Shown here in pieces: positions 29,448 to 39,771 of a DNA stretch of 64,000 bases (its first letter is position 1; each line of letters begins with the position of its first letter). Source of the stretch: Roseibium limicola (GTDB lineage Bacteria; Pseudomonadota; Alphaproteobacteria; Rhizobiales; Stappiaceae); contig NZ_JAFLNF010000009.1 in assembly GCF_017313085.1 (NCBI RefSeq), positions 62,001 through 126,000 of the forward strand, read 5' to 3'. Both the position numbers and the translations under genes were made by a program. A model generated the notes under the pieces. The model was given only the letters and a program-made list of their open reading frames with translations, did not search any database and was not told the origin of the DNA.

Positions 29448-30320
29448 GTGAATAAGACCCGCAGCTACTTCCATTTGCATCTGGTATCTGACTCGACCGG
29501 TGAAACCCTCATGACCGTGGCCCGTGCGGCGACGGTTCAATATGAGAATGTGCAGGAGATCGAGCACGTCTATCCCCTTGTCAGAACACACAAGCAGCTG
29601 GACCGTGTCCTGTCGGATATCGAGGCGGCGCCGGGGATTGTGCTCTACACGCTCGTTGATCGTGAAATCTGCGAACGGCTTGAGCGGACCTGCCGCGAGC
29701 TCGGCGTTCCCTATGTAAATATTCTCGATCCGGTCTTTGCGGTGTTCCAGAGCTATCTGAATGTCACGAAAACCCACCGGGTTGGCGGTCAGCATGAGCT
29801 TGATGCGGAATATTTCCAGCGGATCGAAGCGCTGAACTACACAATGATGCATGACGATGGTCAGATCGGTGAAGATCTGACCTCGGCTGATATCGTTCTG
29901 GTCGGTGTGTCACGTACCTCCAAGACCCCGACCTGCATCTACCTGGCGAACCGTGGAATTAAGGCGGCTAATGTGCCGCTTATTCCGGACCTGCCCATTC
30001 CCCGCCAATTGAACAATCTGAAGGGCCCGCTGGTCGTTGGATTGATCGCCTCGGCGGAACGGATCCAGCAGATCCGCCAGAACCGCGTGCTGTCGCTCAA
30101 TTCGGAGACCTACAACGACACCTATGTGAACCGGCAGGAAATCGCCCGCGAAATCACCATGTCCCGGAGGCTTTGCGCGGATCGCGGCTGGCCGCTGATC
30201 GATGTGACGCGGCGTTCCATCGAGGAAACCGCGGCAGAGATCATGGCATTGTACAGAGATCATAAGGTGTTGAGCGGTTCGGATGGACTTGATGACTCCG
30301 ACACCGAAACAACCGAGTAA
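29448..30320 (+). CDS. ppsR: Pyruvate, water dikinase / PPDK regulatory protein (DUF299)
   Basis: 290 aa. It is a bifunctional ADP-dependent kinase and phosphate-dependent pyrophosphorylase that switches PEP synthase or pyruvate-phosphate dikinase off and on. The N-terminal [14 protein letters not shown] and the P-loop GVSRTSKT (residues 153-160) are family signatures. The start is a GTG. It is the first gene to the right of the probable origin; in alphaproteobacteria this is the usual partner of hemE at the origin. Which dikinase it controls is not seen here; PPDK is likely in this group. Confidence 0.93.
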   Translation: MNKTRSYFHLHLVSDSTGETLMTVARAATVQYENVQEIEHVYPLVRTHKQLDRVLSDIEAAPGIVLYTLVDREICERLERTCRELGVPYVNILDPVFAVFQSYLNVTKTHRVGGQHELDAEYFQRIEALNYTMMHDDGQIGEDLTSADIVLVGVSRTSKTPTCIYLANRGIKAANVPLIPDLPIPRQLNNLKGPLVVGLIASAERIQQIRQNRVLSLNSETYNDTYVNRQEIAREITMSRRLCADRGWPLIDVTRRSIEETAAEIMALYRDHKVLSGSDGLDDSDTETTE

Positions 30321-30336
30321 ACGTAAGGGAGAACTC

Positions 30337-30930
30337 ATGACTTTGGTTTTGGCCAGTGGCAGTCGGATCCGTGGTGATCTGATGCGCAACGCCGGGTTGG
30401 ACTTTGAAGTCTGCCCTTCCGATGTTGATGAGCGCGCTGTCGAAGCACCGCTTCTGAAAAGTGGCGCGACGCCTGAAGATCTGGCTCTGATCCTCGCAGA
30501 AGCCAAGGCAAATGATGTCAGCGAACGCCGCGCCGGCGATCTGGTGATCGGTGCCGATCAGGTCCTGGCGTTCAATGAACAGCGCTTCACCAAACCGGAC
30601 GATATGGAGGCGGCTCGACGCCAACTTCTAAGCTTGTCCGGCAAAACCCATGAGTTGATTTCATCCGTGGTTATTTCGCGCGACGGTGCCGCAATCTGGC
30701 GGCATTCCTCAATTGCCCGGCTCACCATGCGGGATCTGTCTCCTGCCTTCATCGGCCACTATCTGGCGAATGCGGGCGACGATATTCTGTGCAGCGTTGG
30801 CGGGTATCAGCTCGAAAGCCTTGGCGTTCAACTCTTCAAGCGCATCGATGGCGACTATTTTACAATTCTCGGACTGCCCATGCTGCCACTGCTTGACCAG
30901 CTCCGTGCGCTTCAGGTGATTGAATCATGA
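30337..30930 (+). CDS. maf: Maf-like nucleoside triphosphate pyrophosphatase
   Basis: 197 aa. It hydrolyses non-canonical or modified nucleotides. The start [15 protein letters not shown] holds the Maf SxSxxR motif, and GADQVLAFN and the C-terminal [16 protein letters not shown] are typical. The ATG at 30337 has an AAGGGAGA ribosome site; the open frame extends 18 codons upstream into ppsR and is rejected. Its stop overlaps the aroE start (ATGA). Confidence 0.92.
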   Translation: MTLVLASGSRIRGDLMRNAGLDFEVCPSDVDERAVEAPLLKSGATPEDLALILAEAKANDVSERRAGDLVIGADQVLAFNEQRFTKPDDMEAARRQLLSLSGKTHELISSVVISRDGAAIWRHSSIARLTMRDLSPAFIGHYLANAGDDILCSVGGYQLESLGVQLFKRIDGDYFTILGLPMLPLLDQLRALQVIES

Positions 30931-31772
30931 GTGAAATCCGTCGTGCAGCGATCACCGGCTGGCCCGTCGTCCATTCCCGTTCGCCGTTGGTTCACGGCTA
31001 TTGGTTGAAAAAACACGGGCTTGAAGGGGAATATGGCCGACAGGCTGTCGAACCGGAAGGTGCCTTGGACTTCTACAAAGACTTCGCCAACTCCGGTCTG
31101 ATTGGTGGGAATGTTACCATTCCGCACAAGGAAACCGCCGCCCAAGCCTGTGATCATCTGGATGAAGCAGCCCAGGCCATGGGAGCAGTCAACACGCTGT
31201 GGGTCGATGAAAAGGGTGCCCTGAACGGGGCCAACACCGATTGGATCGGCTTTCTGAGCAACCTCGACCAATATGCTCCAGGCTGGGATAAAGCCGTGGA
31301 AACTGCCCTTGTTCTGGGGGCCGGAGGAGCAGCGCGCGCCGTCATCTACTCGCTTTTGAAGCGGGGTATTAAAACCGTGCATATCTTTAACCGGACCATC
31401 TCTAATGCGCAAAAACTTGCCGATGAATTCGGTACTGGAACGATTGCCCATTCTCTGGATGAGCTTGGGGAGAAGCTGGGGACAGCCGATCTGCTGGTCA
31501 ACACCACATCGCTGGGTATGACGGGGAAGCCACCGTTGGAAATCGATCTGGAAAATCTGCCGAAGTCGGCAATCGTCACGGATGCGATTTATGTGCCGTT
31601 GAAAACCGAGCTGCTGAAGCAGGCAGAGGCGCGAGGCAACCGGATCGTCGACGGGCTTGGTATGTTGCTGCATCAGGCCGTGCCCGGCTTTGAGCGCTGG
31701 TTCGGTGTTCGTCCACAAGTCGACGAGGCGCTGCGCCAGGTCATTCTCGATGATCTGGAGGCCAATGGATGA
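30927..31772 (+). CDS. aroE: Shikimate dehydrogenase
   Basis: 281 aa. It reduces 3-dehydroshikimate with NADPH. The shikimate-binding SRSPLVHG is at about residues 17-24 and the catalytic Lys68 sits in [15 protein letters not shown] and the NADPH loop GAGGAARAV are present. It overlaps maf and coaE by 4 bp each, so the maf-aroE-coaE block is translationally coupled. Confidence 0.97.
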   Translation: MSEIRRAAITGWPVVHSRSPLVHGYWLKKHGLEGEYGRQAVEPEGALDFYKDFANSGLIGGNVTIPHKETAAQACDHLDEAAQAMGAVNTLWVDEKGALNGANTDWIGFLSNLDQYAPGWDKAVETALVLGAGGAARAVIYSLLKRGIKTVHIFNRTISNAQKLADEFGTGTIAHSLDELGEKLGTADLLVNTTSLGMTGKPPLEIDLENLPKSAIVTDAIYVPLKTELLKQAEARGNRIVDGLGMLLHQAVPGFERWFGVRPQVDEALRQVILDDLEANG

Positions 31773-32356
31773 TCCGTATCGGTCTGACCGGATCCATCGG
31801 AATGGGAAAATCCACCACGGCTGACATGTTCGCCCGGCGCGGCGTTCCCGTGCATGACGCTGACCGCACGGTTCATCAGCTTTATGCCGGTCCGGCCGTT
31901 CCAATGATCGAGGCAGCCTTTCCCGGCAGTACCCGCGATGGCAGTGTCGATCGGGGGCTGCTGGGGGAAATGGTTGTTGGCAACAAGCCTGCCCTCGCCC
32001 GGCTGGAAGAAATCGTGCATCCGCTTGTGCGCGACGCGGAAGAGGCCTTCCTGGCTGAGGCCGAGCGGCACGGGCGCCGTGCTGTGCTTCTGGACATCCC
32101 GCTGCTGTTTGAAACCGGTGGCCGCAATCGTGTGGATCTCTGCGTTGTCGTGACAGCCTCTGCGGACATTCAGAAGAAGCGGGTTCTGGCTCGGTCAGGC
32201 ATGAGCCTCGAGCGGTTCGAGGCGCTCCGCGCCAAACAGATGCCGGATGCGGAAAAGCGTCTTCGTGCTCACTTTCTTATCGACACGGGCCTGGGTCTTG
32301 AACTGGCTGAGCGCCAGGTGGAAGCCTGTCTGCGGGCAATTGCCCCGATGTCATGA
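31769..32356 (+). CDS. coaE: Dephospho-CoA kinase
   Basis: 195 aa. It performs the last step of coenzyme A synthesis. The P-loop GSIGMGKST is at residues 8-16, and the DADRTVHQLY and LDIPLLFETG motifs are family-typical. It starts inside the aroE stop (ATGA). dnaQ follows after 126 bp. Confidence 0.97.
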   Translation: MIRIGLTGSIGMGKSTTADMFARRGVPVHDADRTVHQLYAGPAVPMIEAAFPGSTRDGSVDRGLLGEMVVGNKPALARLEEIVHPLVRDAEEAFLAEAERHGRRAVLLDIPLLFETGGRNRVDLCVVVTASADIQKKRVLARSGMSLERFEALRAKQMPDAEKRLRAHFLIDTGLGLELAERQVEACLRAIAPMS

Positions 32357-32482
32357 TGATGACCGGGCCAAACAAGGGCTCAGCTCACGCTTCAGGCAAA
32401 GGCACAGGGGAAAGACACTTCATGCCTCTTGTTCTGACTTTCGATCCCTGCACAGTGGGGCAAGAGCCAAGGATGACGACCC

Positions 32483-33199
32483 ATGAGAGAAATTTCCTTC
32501 GATACGGAAACCACCGGACTTAATCCGCGCACCGGTGACCGGCTGGTTGAGATCGGCGGCGTCGAGCTGATCAATCACGTTCCGACGGGCAATTTTTATC
32601 ACGTCTATATCAATCCGGAACGCGACATGCCGGAAGGCGCGTTCAAGGTTCACGGGCTGTCAGCGGAATTTCTCTCCGACAAGCCGAAATTTGCGGAAGT
32701 TGCCAAGGAATTCGTCGATTTTGTCGGTGACGGGACCCTGGTCATTCACAACGCTGCCTTTGATATGGGCTTCATCAACATGGAATTGGGAAAGATCGGC
32801 ATGCCACCGATCCCGAATTCTCAGGTTGTTGATACGCTGGAACTGGCCCGTCGCAAGTTTCCCTCCGGTCCGAACTCGCTCGATGCGCTTTGTTCCCGCT
32901 TCGGGATCGACAATTCTCGCCGCGTGAAGCACGGGGCGTTGCTCGATGCGGAAATTCTGGCGGAAGTCTATCTTGAGCTGAAGGGCGGCAAACAGCGGGC
33001 CTTGATCCTGTCTCCGGATGAGGAGGAAGACAATTCCTCAACCGATCTGAGCGACGAACCGGGTAAGCTGGGTCCGTTCAATGCCCGTCAGCGGCCATCT
33101 CCCTTGCAGAGACCCGATATTGTTGCCGAATACGCGGCGCATCAGGCTTTCATTGCAAAAATGTCCGACGATGCGCTTTGGAAGAAATACCGCAGCTAG
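32483..33199 (+). CDS. dnaQ: DNA polymerase III epsilon subunit (proofreading exonuclease)
   Basis: 238 aa. It is a DEDDh 3'-5' exonuclease: Exo I DTETT (residues 7-11), Exo II HNAAFDMGFI, and Exo III HGALLDAEILAEVY. The C-terminal part (about 175-238) is the likely polymerase-binding tail. AGGA lies about 10 nt before the ATG. Its stop codon overlaps that of the convergent kinase gene by 4 bp (CTAG at 33196-33199). Confidence 0.96.
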   Translation: MREISFDTETTGLNPRTGDRLVEIGGVELINHVPTGNFYHVYINPERDMPEGAFKVHGLSAEFLSDKPKFAEVAKEFVDFVGDGTLVIHNAAFDMGFINMELGKIGMPPIPNSQVVDTLELARRKFPSGPNSLDALCSRFGIDNSRRVKHGALLDAEILAEVYLELKGGKQRALILSPDEEEDNSSTDLSDEPGKLGPFNARQRPSPLQRPDIVAEYAAHQAFIAKMSDDALWKKYRS

Positions 33200-34068
33200 C
33201 CCTCCAGCAGCCAGCGCACCGTTCTGCGGTGCCGGGCACCATAGGAGCTGTCGAAGCTCCAGGCCATGGTCTGGGCGATTGTCCACGACACGGCCCTCTC
33301 CTCACAGACATTCAGCAATTGGCACAGGCGCCGCACGCGTCCAAAAAGATCCTGCCGTGTTTCGCCAAATTCGAAACTGCGGATCAAAGGTGCCAGGCCA
33401 AACGCTCTTTCGCCGGCTAAAGGTTTGGGATCAATTGCCAGCCATGGCTGCCGGATGCTGGAGAGAATATTATGCCCGTGCAAATCCTGATGCAGTAAAA
33501 TGCTTTCTTCAGAAGAGGTTAGAAGACTGTCCAGCTTTTGAAGCGCAGCTCTGATCAGAAGCGCTTCATCTTCCGTTGCTGTGGCTTCTGCAACCTTCAG
33601 CGCTGTGCGCCAGCCCTGTGCCTCGTATTGCAGCGATGTGAAAGGCGCTGTGGCCGGCTTCCAGAGACTGTTCAGCAGTTCCGCTGCCACGACCATCGGA
33701 TCGGCCAGCTCCGCGTCCGCAAGGAACTTGCCGGGCTCACAGCGCTCCAGCAGCAGGGCGTGGCGCTCAGCGTCATGATCCAGCAGTTGGATGGCACCAT
33801 CGCCATTCCACAGGGCCAGCGCATCGGCCTCATGCCTGCACTCAGGGTGGGGAAATTGCAGTTTGAGAACGGCTGGCAGCCCATGCTGTCGAACCGGAAC
33901 CACATGGGACACGCTCCCGCCGCCGAAGGTCGCGCCATCGATCTCAAGAGACCATCGCGCCAGCATCACCTGCAAAAGACCTGGCAAATGCCGGAGCCAT
34001 TCCGCCCCACCAGGTTGATGTTTCAGGTGGGACAGATCGGCAGCGGGGATCAGGGCCGTCGAGGTCAC
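33196..34068 (-). CDS. APH(6)-family aminoglycoside/hydroxyurea kinase-like protein
   Basis: 290 aa. The protein-kinase-like APH fold has the catalytic loop LLHQDLHGHNIL and a metal-site IDPKP. The DPK form is that of the APH(6)/hur group. This does not prove resistance: chromosomal relatives are widespread and their substrates are mostly unknown. The start is a GTG overlapping the stop of the upstream dehydrogenase gene (GTGA at 34065-34068), so the two are coupled. Confidence 0.82.
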   Translation of the reverse strand: MTSTALIPAADLSHLKHQPGGAEWLRHLPGLLQVMLARWSLEIDGATFGGGSVSHVVPVRQHGLPAVLKLQFPHPECRHEADALALWNGDGAIQLLDHDAERHALLLERCEPGKFLADAELADPMVVAAELLNSLWKPATAPFTSLQYEAQGWRTALKVAEATATEDEALLIRAALQKLDSLLTSSEESILLHQDLHGHNILSSIRQPWLAIDPKPLAGERAFGLAPLIRSFEFGETRQDLFGRVRRLCQLLNVCEERAVSWTIAQTMAWSFDSSYGARHRRTVRWLLEG

Positions 34069-35051
34069 AGCATGGAGGGCAGGACGCGATCCGGCGGACG
34101 GTGGCCGTCCATGAAGGTCTTGATATTGATGATGACCTTCTCGCCCATTTCGATGCGTCCCTCGATGGTGGCCGAGCCCATGTGCGGCAGAAGCACGACA
34201 TTTTCCAGCTGGGCCAGCTTCGGATTGACCGCCGGTTCATGCTCGAACACATCCAGACCTGCACCGGCCAGCTCATTGTTTTCCAGCAGACGGATCAGGG
34301 CGTTCTCGTCAATCACTTCGCCACGCGCGGTGTTGACGATATAGGCGTCCTTCTTGAGCAGCTTCAGACGCCGCGCAGACAGAAGATGGAAAGTGCCGGG
34401 TGTGTGCGGACAATGCACGGACACCACATCCATGCGGGCCAGCATCTGGTCGAGACTTTCCCAGTAGGTGGCCTCCAAGGCCTCTTCCACGTCGGTCGGT
34501 ACGCGGCGGCGGTTGTGATAATGGATCGACATGCCGAACGCTTTGGCGCGGCGCGCCACGGCCTGTCCGATGCGGCCCATGCCGATGATACCGAGGCGCT
34601 TGCCCCAGATCCGGTGGCCAAGCATCCAGGTCGGCGACCAGCCGGACCACTCGTTGTTTGCAAGGGCCTGAATGCCGGCAGACAGGCGCCGGGGCACAGC
34701 CAGCATCAGCGCCATGGTCATGTCGGCGGTGTCTTCCGTCAGCACACCGGGCGTATTGGTGACGTTGATGCCCCGGTTGTTGGCAGTGAGCACATCAATG
34801 TTGTCGACGCCATTGCCGAAGTTGGCGATCAGCTTGAGATTGGGACCAGCCTGGGACAGCACGGCGCCGTCGATCCGGTCCGTCACGGTCGGAACCACCA
34901 CGTCAGCGGTACGCATGGCTTCAACCAGTTCCGCCTGGGTGTAGGGGCGGTCACTCTCGTTGAGACGCGTTTCGAACAATTCCCGCATGCGGGTTTCAAC
35001 CACTTCGGGCAGTTTGCGTGTCACAACAACGACCGGCTTCTTTTTTCCCAT
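34065..35051 (-). CDS. D-2-hydroxyacid dehydrogenase (glyoxylate reductase type)
   Basis: 328 aa. The NAD(P) loop GMGRIGQAVARRA is at about residues 155-168. The catalytic Arg is in NTARGEVIDENAL, Glu in the EHEPAVNP region and His in LLPHMGSATIEGR. It resembles the GyaR-like glyoxylate/hydroxypyruvate reductases of alphaproteobacteria. The substrate is inferred from family only. It is coupled to the kinase gene downstream and divergent from the SH3 gene. Confidence 0.87.
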   Translation of the reverse strand: MGKKKPVVVVTRKLPEVVETRMRELFETRLNESDRPYTQAELVEAMRTADVVVPTVTDRIDGAVLSQAGPNLKLIANFGNGVDNIDVLTANNRGINVTNTPGVLTEDTADMTMALMLAVPRRLSAGIQALANNEWSGWSPTWMLGHRIWGKRLGIIGMGRIGQAVARRAKAFGMSIHYHNRRRVPTDVEEALEATYWESLDQMLARMDVVSVHCPHTPGTFHLLSARRLKLLKKDAYIVNTARGEVIDENALIRLLENNELAGAGLDVFEHEPAVNPKLAQLENVVLLPHMGSATIEGRIEMGEKVIINIKTFMDGHRPPDRVLPSML

Positions 35052-35288
35052 CTTCTAAGCCCTTGCCTTTATTGATCTGTCATTAACCACACTGGTTGCA
35101 CCATACCGAACATGCGAAGATCTCGCGGGTCCCGTATTTTTCCTTAACCAGATGGCGGGGAAGACACAAGGGCTGCCATACGCCTCCGGCTTTGACAGCC
35201 TAGCACCAATGCTGGCCTTTCCGTCTGGTTTTCGCTAGAGGTTTTTGCAGGATCTCGCCCATGAAAAACAATTGGACAAGCGAATAAT

Positions 35289-35837
35289 ATGGCTTTCATC
35301 ACGACTCGTCTAAAACCCGGCCTCTGCCTATTGGTTTTTGCCTTTATGCTCGGTGCAGGTTTTGTTGGCGAGACCATGCAGGCCCACGCACAGAGCGCCA
35401 CCACCGGCGCCAGCGGTTTGCCGATCCCTCGATTTGTGTCGCTGAAATCCGATCGTGTGAACGTCAGAAAAGGGCCCTCGCGCGACCATGATGTCGTCTG
35501 GACCTATATTCACGCCGGTCTTCCTGTTGAAATCATTCAGGAATTTGAAAACTGGCGGCACATCCGTGATTGGCAGGGTCAAAAGGGCTGGGTGTTTCAT
35601 TCCCTGCTCTCCAGCCGCAGAACGGCACTCGTCACCCCTTGGGACGAGAGCTTGAAGACACCGGTTCGGGCCAAGGCAAACTCCAGCGCGCCAATCGTTG
35701 CTGAGTTGGAAACGAATGTTCTGGCCAGCATCAACGCATGCGAAGATGGCTGGTGCCGGGTCCATGGCGACGCATTTGACGGCTGGGTTGATCAGACAAG
35801 GCTGTTCGGGGTTTATCCGGACGAAACGCTCGACTGA
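35289..35837 (+). CDS. Exported SH3-domain protein
   Basis: 182 aa. A signal peptide (LCLLVFAFMLGAGFVG) ends near AHAQS, about residue 35. Two SH3-like repeats follow: SLKSDRVNVRKGPSRDHDVVW with GWVFHSLLSS, and VRAKANSSAPIVAELE with GWVDQTRLFGVYP. These domains bind peptidoglycan or other wall targets in the periplasm. Such a gene next to fabI is common in Rhizobiales as I recall. It is followed by a strong bidirectional terminator. Confidence 0.87.
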   Translation: MAFITTRLKPGLCLLVFAFMLGAGFVGETMQAHAQSATTGASGLPIPRFVSLKSDRVNVRKGPSRDHDVVWTYIHAGLPVEIIQEFENWRHIRDWQGQKGWVFHSLLSSRRTALVTPWDESLKTPVRAKANSSAPIVAELETNVLASINACEDGWCRVHGDAFDGWVDQTRLFGVYPDETLD

Positions 35838-35875
35838 TCCGGCTCTCTAGGCTTTTCGTCTAAGACCGAGTTTGG

Positions 35876-35910
35876 CATTAAAAAAGGCGGCCTCATGGGC
35901 CGCCTTTTTC
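35876..35910. terminator. Bidirectional intrinsic terminator
   Basis: A perfect 12-bp stem, AAAAAGGCGGCC (35881-35892) and GGCCGCCTTTTT (35898-35909), with a TCATG loop. It serves the SH3 gene from the left and fabI from the right. Confidence 0.92.
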
Positions 35911-35933
35911 ATGACTTCAGGTCCGTCAGCAGA

Positions 35934-36749
35934 TTATTCGACGGCCGCTTCTTCCTGAACCTTCAATTCGTCCAGGCGCGGCATGGACATGATGTTGTAG
36001 CCGCTGTCAACGAAATGCACTTCACCGGTGACGCCACCTGACAGGTTGGACAGGAGATACAGGCCTGTTCCACCGATTTCCTCAAGAGACACGGTGCGGC
36101 ACAGTGGCGCGTTGCGCTTCTGGTAGTTGTACATCAGGCGGGCATCGGACACGCCGGAGCCTGCAAGCGTGCGAACCGGGCCGGCCGAGATGGCGTTGAC
36201 GCGGATATTCTGGCTGCCGTAGTCGACGGCCAGATAGCGCACGGACGATTCAAGCGCTGCCTTGGCGACACCCATGACATTGTAGTTCGGCATGACCTTG
36301 GTCGAGCCGCCATAGGTGAGCGTGATGATCGATCCGCCGTCCGGCATGATCGCAGCAGCGCGCTTGGTGATTTCCGTGAAGGAAAAGCACGAAATAACCA
36401 TGGTGCGGGTGAAGTTGTCCCGCGATGTGTCGGCATATTTTCCGCGCAGTTCGGTCTTGTCGGAGAACCCGATGGCATGCACCAGAAAGTCGATGCTGCC
36501 CCATTCTTTCTTCAAGGTGTCAAACACCGCATCGACGCTGTCGATGTCTTCTACATCGCACGGCAGAAGCAGGTTTGAACCGACGCTCTCGGCAAGCGGC
36601 TTGGTTCGACGTCCGAAGGCTTCACCCTGATAGGTGAAGGCCAGTTCGGCGCCGTGATCGGCCAGGGTCTTCGCGATGCCCCAGGCAATGGAGTGGTTGT
36701 TGGCCACACCCATGATAAGGCCGCGTTTTCCTTTCATGATACCGGTCAT
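35934..36749 (-). CDS. fabI: Enoyl-[ACP] reductase (NADH) FabI
   Basis: 271 aa. It reduces the enoyl-ACP double bond in each cycle of fatty-acid elongation. It is a short-chain dehydrogenase with a Rossmann start GLIMGVANNHSIAWGIA and the FabI Tyr-x6-Lys site in YNVMGVAKAALE. It follows fabB by 15 bp. AAGGAG lies upstream of the ATG. FabI is the target of triclosan and isoniazid-type inhibitors. Confidence 0.95.
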   Translation of the reverse strand: MTGIMKGKRGLIMGVANNHSIAWGIAKTLADHGAELAFTYQGEAFGRRTKPLAESVGSNLLLPCDVEDIDSVDAVFDTLKKEWGSIDFLVHAIGFSDKTELRGKYADTSRDNFTRTMVISCFSFTEITKRAAAIMPDGGSIITLTYGGSTKVMPNYNVMGVAKAALESSVRYLAVDYGSQNIRVNAISAGPVRTLAGSGVSDARLMYNYQKRNAPLCRTVSLEEIGGTGLYLLSNLSGGVTGEVHFVDSGYNIMSMPRLDELKVQEEAAVE

Positions 36750-36764
36750 GACAGTTTGGTCTCC

Positions 36765-37988
36765 TTAGCCGTGGAATTTGGACAGAGCCAGGGAGGCATT
36801 GGTGCCGCCGAAGCCGAAGCTGTTGGAAAGAACCGTGTCGAGGCCGGCGTTGTCGCGGCGCTCGGTGACGATCTCTTCCGGCTTCAGAGCCGGATCCAGC
36901 TCGGTGATGTTGGCGGATGCCGTGATGAAATCATTCTGCAGCATCAGCAGGCAATAGATGGCTTCCTGCACACCCGTGGCGCCCAGGCTGTGACCGGTCA
37001 GCGACTTGGTCGAAGAGATTGGCGGCTGGTTTTCACCAAACACCCGACGCGCTGCTTCAACTTCACCGATGTCGCCGACTGGCGTCGATGTGCCATGGGC
37101 GTTGATGTAGTCGACCTTGCGGTCCCCCAGTGTGGAGATCGCCAGACGCATGCAGCGCTCGCCGCCCTCACCGGACGGAGCAACCATGTCATAGCCGTCG
37201 GAATTGGCAGCATAGCCAGTGACTTCGGCGTAGATCTTGGCGCCGCGAGCCTTCGCATGCTCCAGCTCTTCCAGCACCACGACGCCGCCACCGCCGGCGA
37301 TGACGAACCCGTCTCGGGTCGCGTCATAGGCGCGGGCCGCTGTCTGCGGTGTGTCGTTGTACTTGGAGGACATGGCGCCCATGGCATCGAACAGACAGGA
37401 CAGGGTCCAGTCGAGTTCCTCGCCGCCACCGGCAAACATCACGTCCTGCTTGCCGAACTGGATCTGCTCGGTTGCAGCGCCAATGCAATGCGCCGACGTC
37501 GAGCAGGCCGAAGTTATGGAATAGTTGATGCCCTTGATCTTGAAGGGCGTCGCCAGACAAGCCGAATTGGTCGAGCTCATGCCACGCGTGACCATGAACG
37601 GTCCCATACGCTTCGGAGCACCCTTTTCGATAACGATCTTGTGGGCCTGGAACAGGTTCTTGGTAGACGGACCACCAGAGCCCATGATCAGGCCCGTGCG
37701 TTCATTGGAGATGTCTTTGTCTTCCAGACCGCTGTCTTCGATTGCCTGCTGCATGGCGACATAGTTGTAAGCCGCGCCATCGCCCATGAAGCGAAGCTGA
37801 CGCTTGTCGACCAGCTCGGTCAGGTCAACATTCGGCATGCCATGAATCTGACTGCGGAAGCCGTGCTCGGCATATTCCGGCGCAAAGCTGATGCCGGACT
37901 TGCCTTCGCGCAGGCTCGTCAGGACTTCTTGTCCGTTCGCGCCAATGGAAGACACGATCCCAAAACCGGTGATAACAACCCGCCGCAT
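36765..37988 (-). CDS. fabB: 3-oxoacyl-[ACP] synthase I FabB
   Basis: 407 aa. It elongates the unsaturated branch of fatty-acid synthesis. The thiolase-fold triad is Cys in [13 protein letters not shown], His in [11 protein letters not shown] and His in [13 protein letters not shown] clear AGGAG lies 7 nt before the ATG. It is flanked by fabA and fabI, the usual alphaproteobacterial order for making unsaturated fatty acids. Confidence 0.97.
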   Translation of the reverse strand: MRRVVITGFGIVSSIGANGQEVLTSLREGKSGISFAPEYAEHGFRSQIHGMPNVDLTELVDKRQLRFMGDGAAYNYVAMQQAIEDSGLEDKDISNERTGLIMGSGGPSTKNLFQAHKIVIEKGAPKRMGPFMVTRGMSSTNSACLATPFKIKGINYSITSACSTSAHCIGAATEQIQFGKQDVMFAGGGEELDWTLSCLFDAMGAMSSKYNDTPQTAARAYDATRDGFVIAGGGGVVVLEELEHAKARGAKIYAEVTGYAANSDGYDMVAPSGEGGERCMRLAISTLGDRKVDYINAHGTSTPVGDIGEVEAARRVFGENQPPISSTKSLTGHSLGATGVQEAIYCLLMLQNDFITASANITELDPALKPEEIVTERRDNAGLDTVLSNSFGFGGTNASLALSKFHG

Positions 37989-38148
37989 AGCGGTCTCCTA
38001 TTCTGATCGAAGCCGCTCGTAAAACCAATCAACCCGAAGGTTTGCGGCTCCCATAAACCTGCCCCGCGCCTTTTGTTAAAAAAGCGCGGGACGCGTACTC
38101 TCTTCAGACTAACTATTCCGGAGAGGCAAAGGCCCTCCGCGCCAGCAT

Positions 38149-38655
38149 TTAAGTGTTGGCAAGGCCGACGCGCAGGTCGGTTGCCTTGTAGATCTGTTCG
38201 CCATCGGCCTTCAGCCAGCCGTTGGCAATACCAAGAACCAGACGGCCCTTCATGATGCGCTTGAAGTCGATACCATATTCGACCTTCTTCACGTCAGGCG
38301 TGACCATGCCCTTGAACTTCACTTCGCCGGTGGAGAGCGCCATGCCCTTGCCAGGCAGGCCAAGCCAGCCGAGGTAGAAGCCGGTCAGCTGCCACATCGC
38401 GTCCAGACCCAGACAGCCCGGCATGACCGGATTGCCCTGAAAGTGACACGGGAAGAACCAGAGGTCGGGATTGATATCGAACTCAGCGCGGGCATAGCCC
38501 TTGTCGAACTCGCCGCCGGTTTCCGAAATATCGGTGATCCGGTCGAACATGAGCATCGGCGGCAATGGCAGCTGGGCATTGCCCTGTCCAAAAAGCTCGC
38601 CGCGTGCGCAGGCAAGAAGGTCGTCGTATTCGTAGCTGGAGGCCCGTTCGGTCAT
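38149..38655 (-). CDS. fabA: 3-hydroxydecanoyl-[ACP] dehydratase/isomerase FabA
   Basis: 168 aa. It dehydrates 3-hydroxydecanoyl-ACP and isomerises it to the cis-3 product, the branch point to unsaturated fatty acids. The hot-dog-fold active site is [14 protein letters not shown], with the His at about residue 70 and the Asp in LGLDAMWQ. fabB follows after 160 bp, which may contain its own promoter. irr is divergent. Confidence 0.96.
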   Translation of the reverse strand: MTERASSYEYDDLLACARGELFGQGNAQLPLPPMLMFDRITDISETGGEFDKGYARAEFDINPDLWFFPCHFQGNPVMPGCLGLDAMWQLTGFYLGWLGLPGKGMALSTGEVKFKGMVTPDVKKVEYGIDFKRIMKGRLVLGIANGWLKADGEQIYKATDLRVGLANT

Positions 38656-39094
38656 GTACGATCCGTTGTCTTGAATTCCGTTGTCCGAGCGAGATGCCGG
38701 ACCGGGAACATTGGTCTTCTTTCACGTTTGGGCTTTCCTAACATAGGCAAACCGCCTCTGGAAGGTCACGATAGGGTAATGTTGGGTGTTTCAGAACGCC
38801 TTTTGAAGGGATGCCGAGAAAAATTCCCGCATCTGCCGACTATCCTCCAACCCCGAAGTTCACGAAAAACTTGCATCTTAGGCACAAGAAATGGCAGATA
38901 TAGATAGAAATGCAGCCGCGACCCCATGGGGAGTGCGGGAAATGCTATGTTAATGGACGCTCGATAGTCTTGCAGAAAGTGCTGCAAAGACCATCATGAA
39001 CGAGCGGCCTGCCGGCTTGAGGAAGCGCTGAAGGGCGCTCATCAGGAGACCGGCGCGACCTTTGGGCCGCCACGAGTTGGGCACGAGTTTGGGA
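38656..39094. other. Divergent intergenic region, fabA / irr
   Basis: 439 bases without a convincing gene. It must hold the fabA and irr promoters. I see no clear Fur- or Irr-type operator, RNA structure or repeat. Confidence 0.5.
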
Positions 39095-39544
39095 ATGACC
39101 GAGAATATGCCGATGCATGAACACGATCATACGCATGAGACACCGCGCGATGTAACGGACCTGTTGCGCGACGCCGGTTTGCGCCCGACCCGTCAGCGCG
39201 TCTCTCTTGCCGAGATCCTCTATTCACAGGGCGATCGGCATATTTCTGCCGAGCTGTTGCACGAAGAAGCTGTCGACGCAAAAGTTCCGGTATCGCTGGC
39301 CACGGTCTACAACACCTTGCACCAGTTCACGGAAGCAGGCCTGCTGCGTGAAGTCGCGATTGACGGCAACAAGACCTACTTCGACACCAATGTCTCCGAT
39401 CACCATCACTTCTTCATCGAGGGAGAAAACGAGGTGGTTGATATTCCCGGCGAAAAAGTCGGCATTGGCCTTGTTCCGGAAGCCCCGGAAGGCATGGAAA
39501 TCGTTCGCGTTGACGTCATCGTCCGCGTTCGTCCCAAAAGCTGA
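39095..39544 (+). CDS. irr: Iron response regulator Irr (Fur family)
   Basis: 149 aa. The winged-helix domain has LRPTRQRVSLAEIL and VPVSLATVYNTLHQFTEAGLL. The C-terminal part has the His cluster SDHHHFFIEGENEVVDIP, which is the Irr form. It is known to repress heme and iron-use genes under iron limitation in Rhizobiales and Rhodobacterales. There is no Cys at all, so the N-terminal heme-regulatory CP motif of Bradyrhizobium Irr is absent, and heme could only act at the His cluster. A His-rich N-terminus (HEHDHTHE) is seen. The start could also be the ATG at 39107. Confidence 0.9.
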   Translation: MTENMPMHEHDHTHETPRDVTDLLRDAGLRPTRQRVSLAEILYSQGDRHISAELLHEEAVDAKVPVSLATVYNTLHQFTEAGLLREVAIDGNKTYFDTNVSDHHHFFIEGENEVVDIPGEKVGIGLVPEAPEGMEIVRVDVIVRVRPKS

Positions 39545-39771
39545 CCTTTTAGCCGCGGCGTCGCGTCATTCCACTAACGCGTGCCCTGCGGCTGACGTCT
39601 ATTCCAAAAATTCAATCTGATTTTCGGTTCCGGGGAAGAGCATTCTCCGGCTCCAGCTGAAGCCGAGCTTGTCGAGAAGCTGCAAAGATCTGCCTGTCGC
39701 TTATGAAACGCAGGTCGTCCGGCTGGTTCATAAGCGAAAGCGTAGACGCCCGGCCTTCGGCGGAAGCTGCA

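Noticed and set aside
33196-34068. Aminoglycoside resistance gene
   Set aside because: The fold fits APH(6), but there is no mobile context, and it is coupled to a dehydrogenase. A resistance role is not supported.
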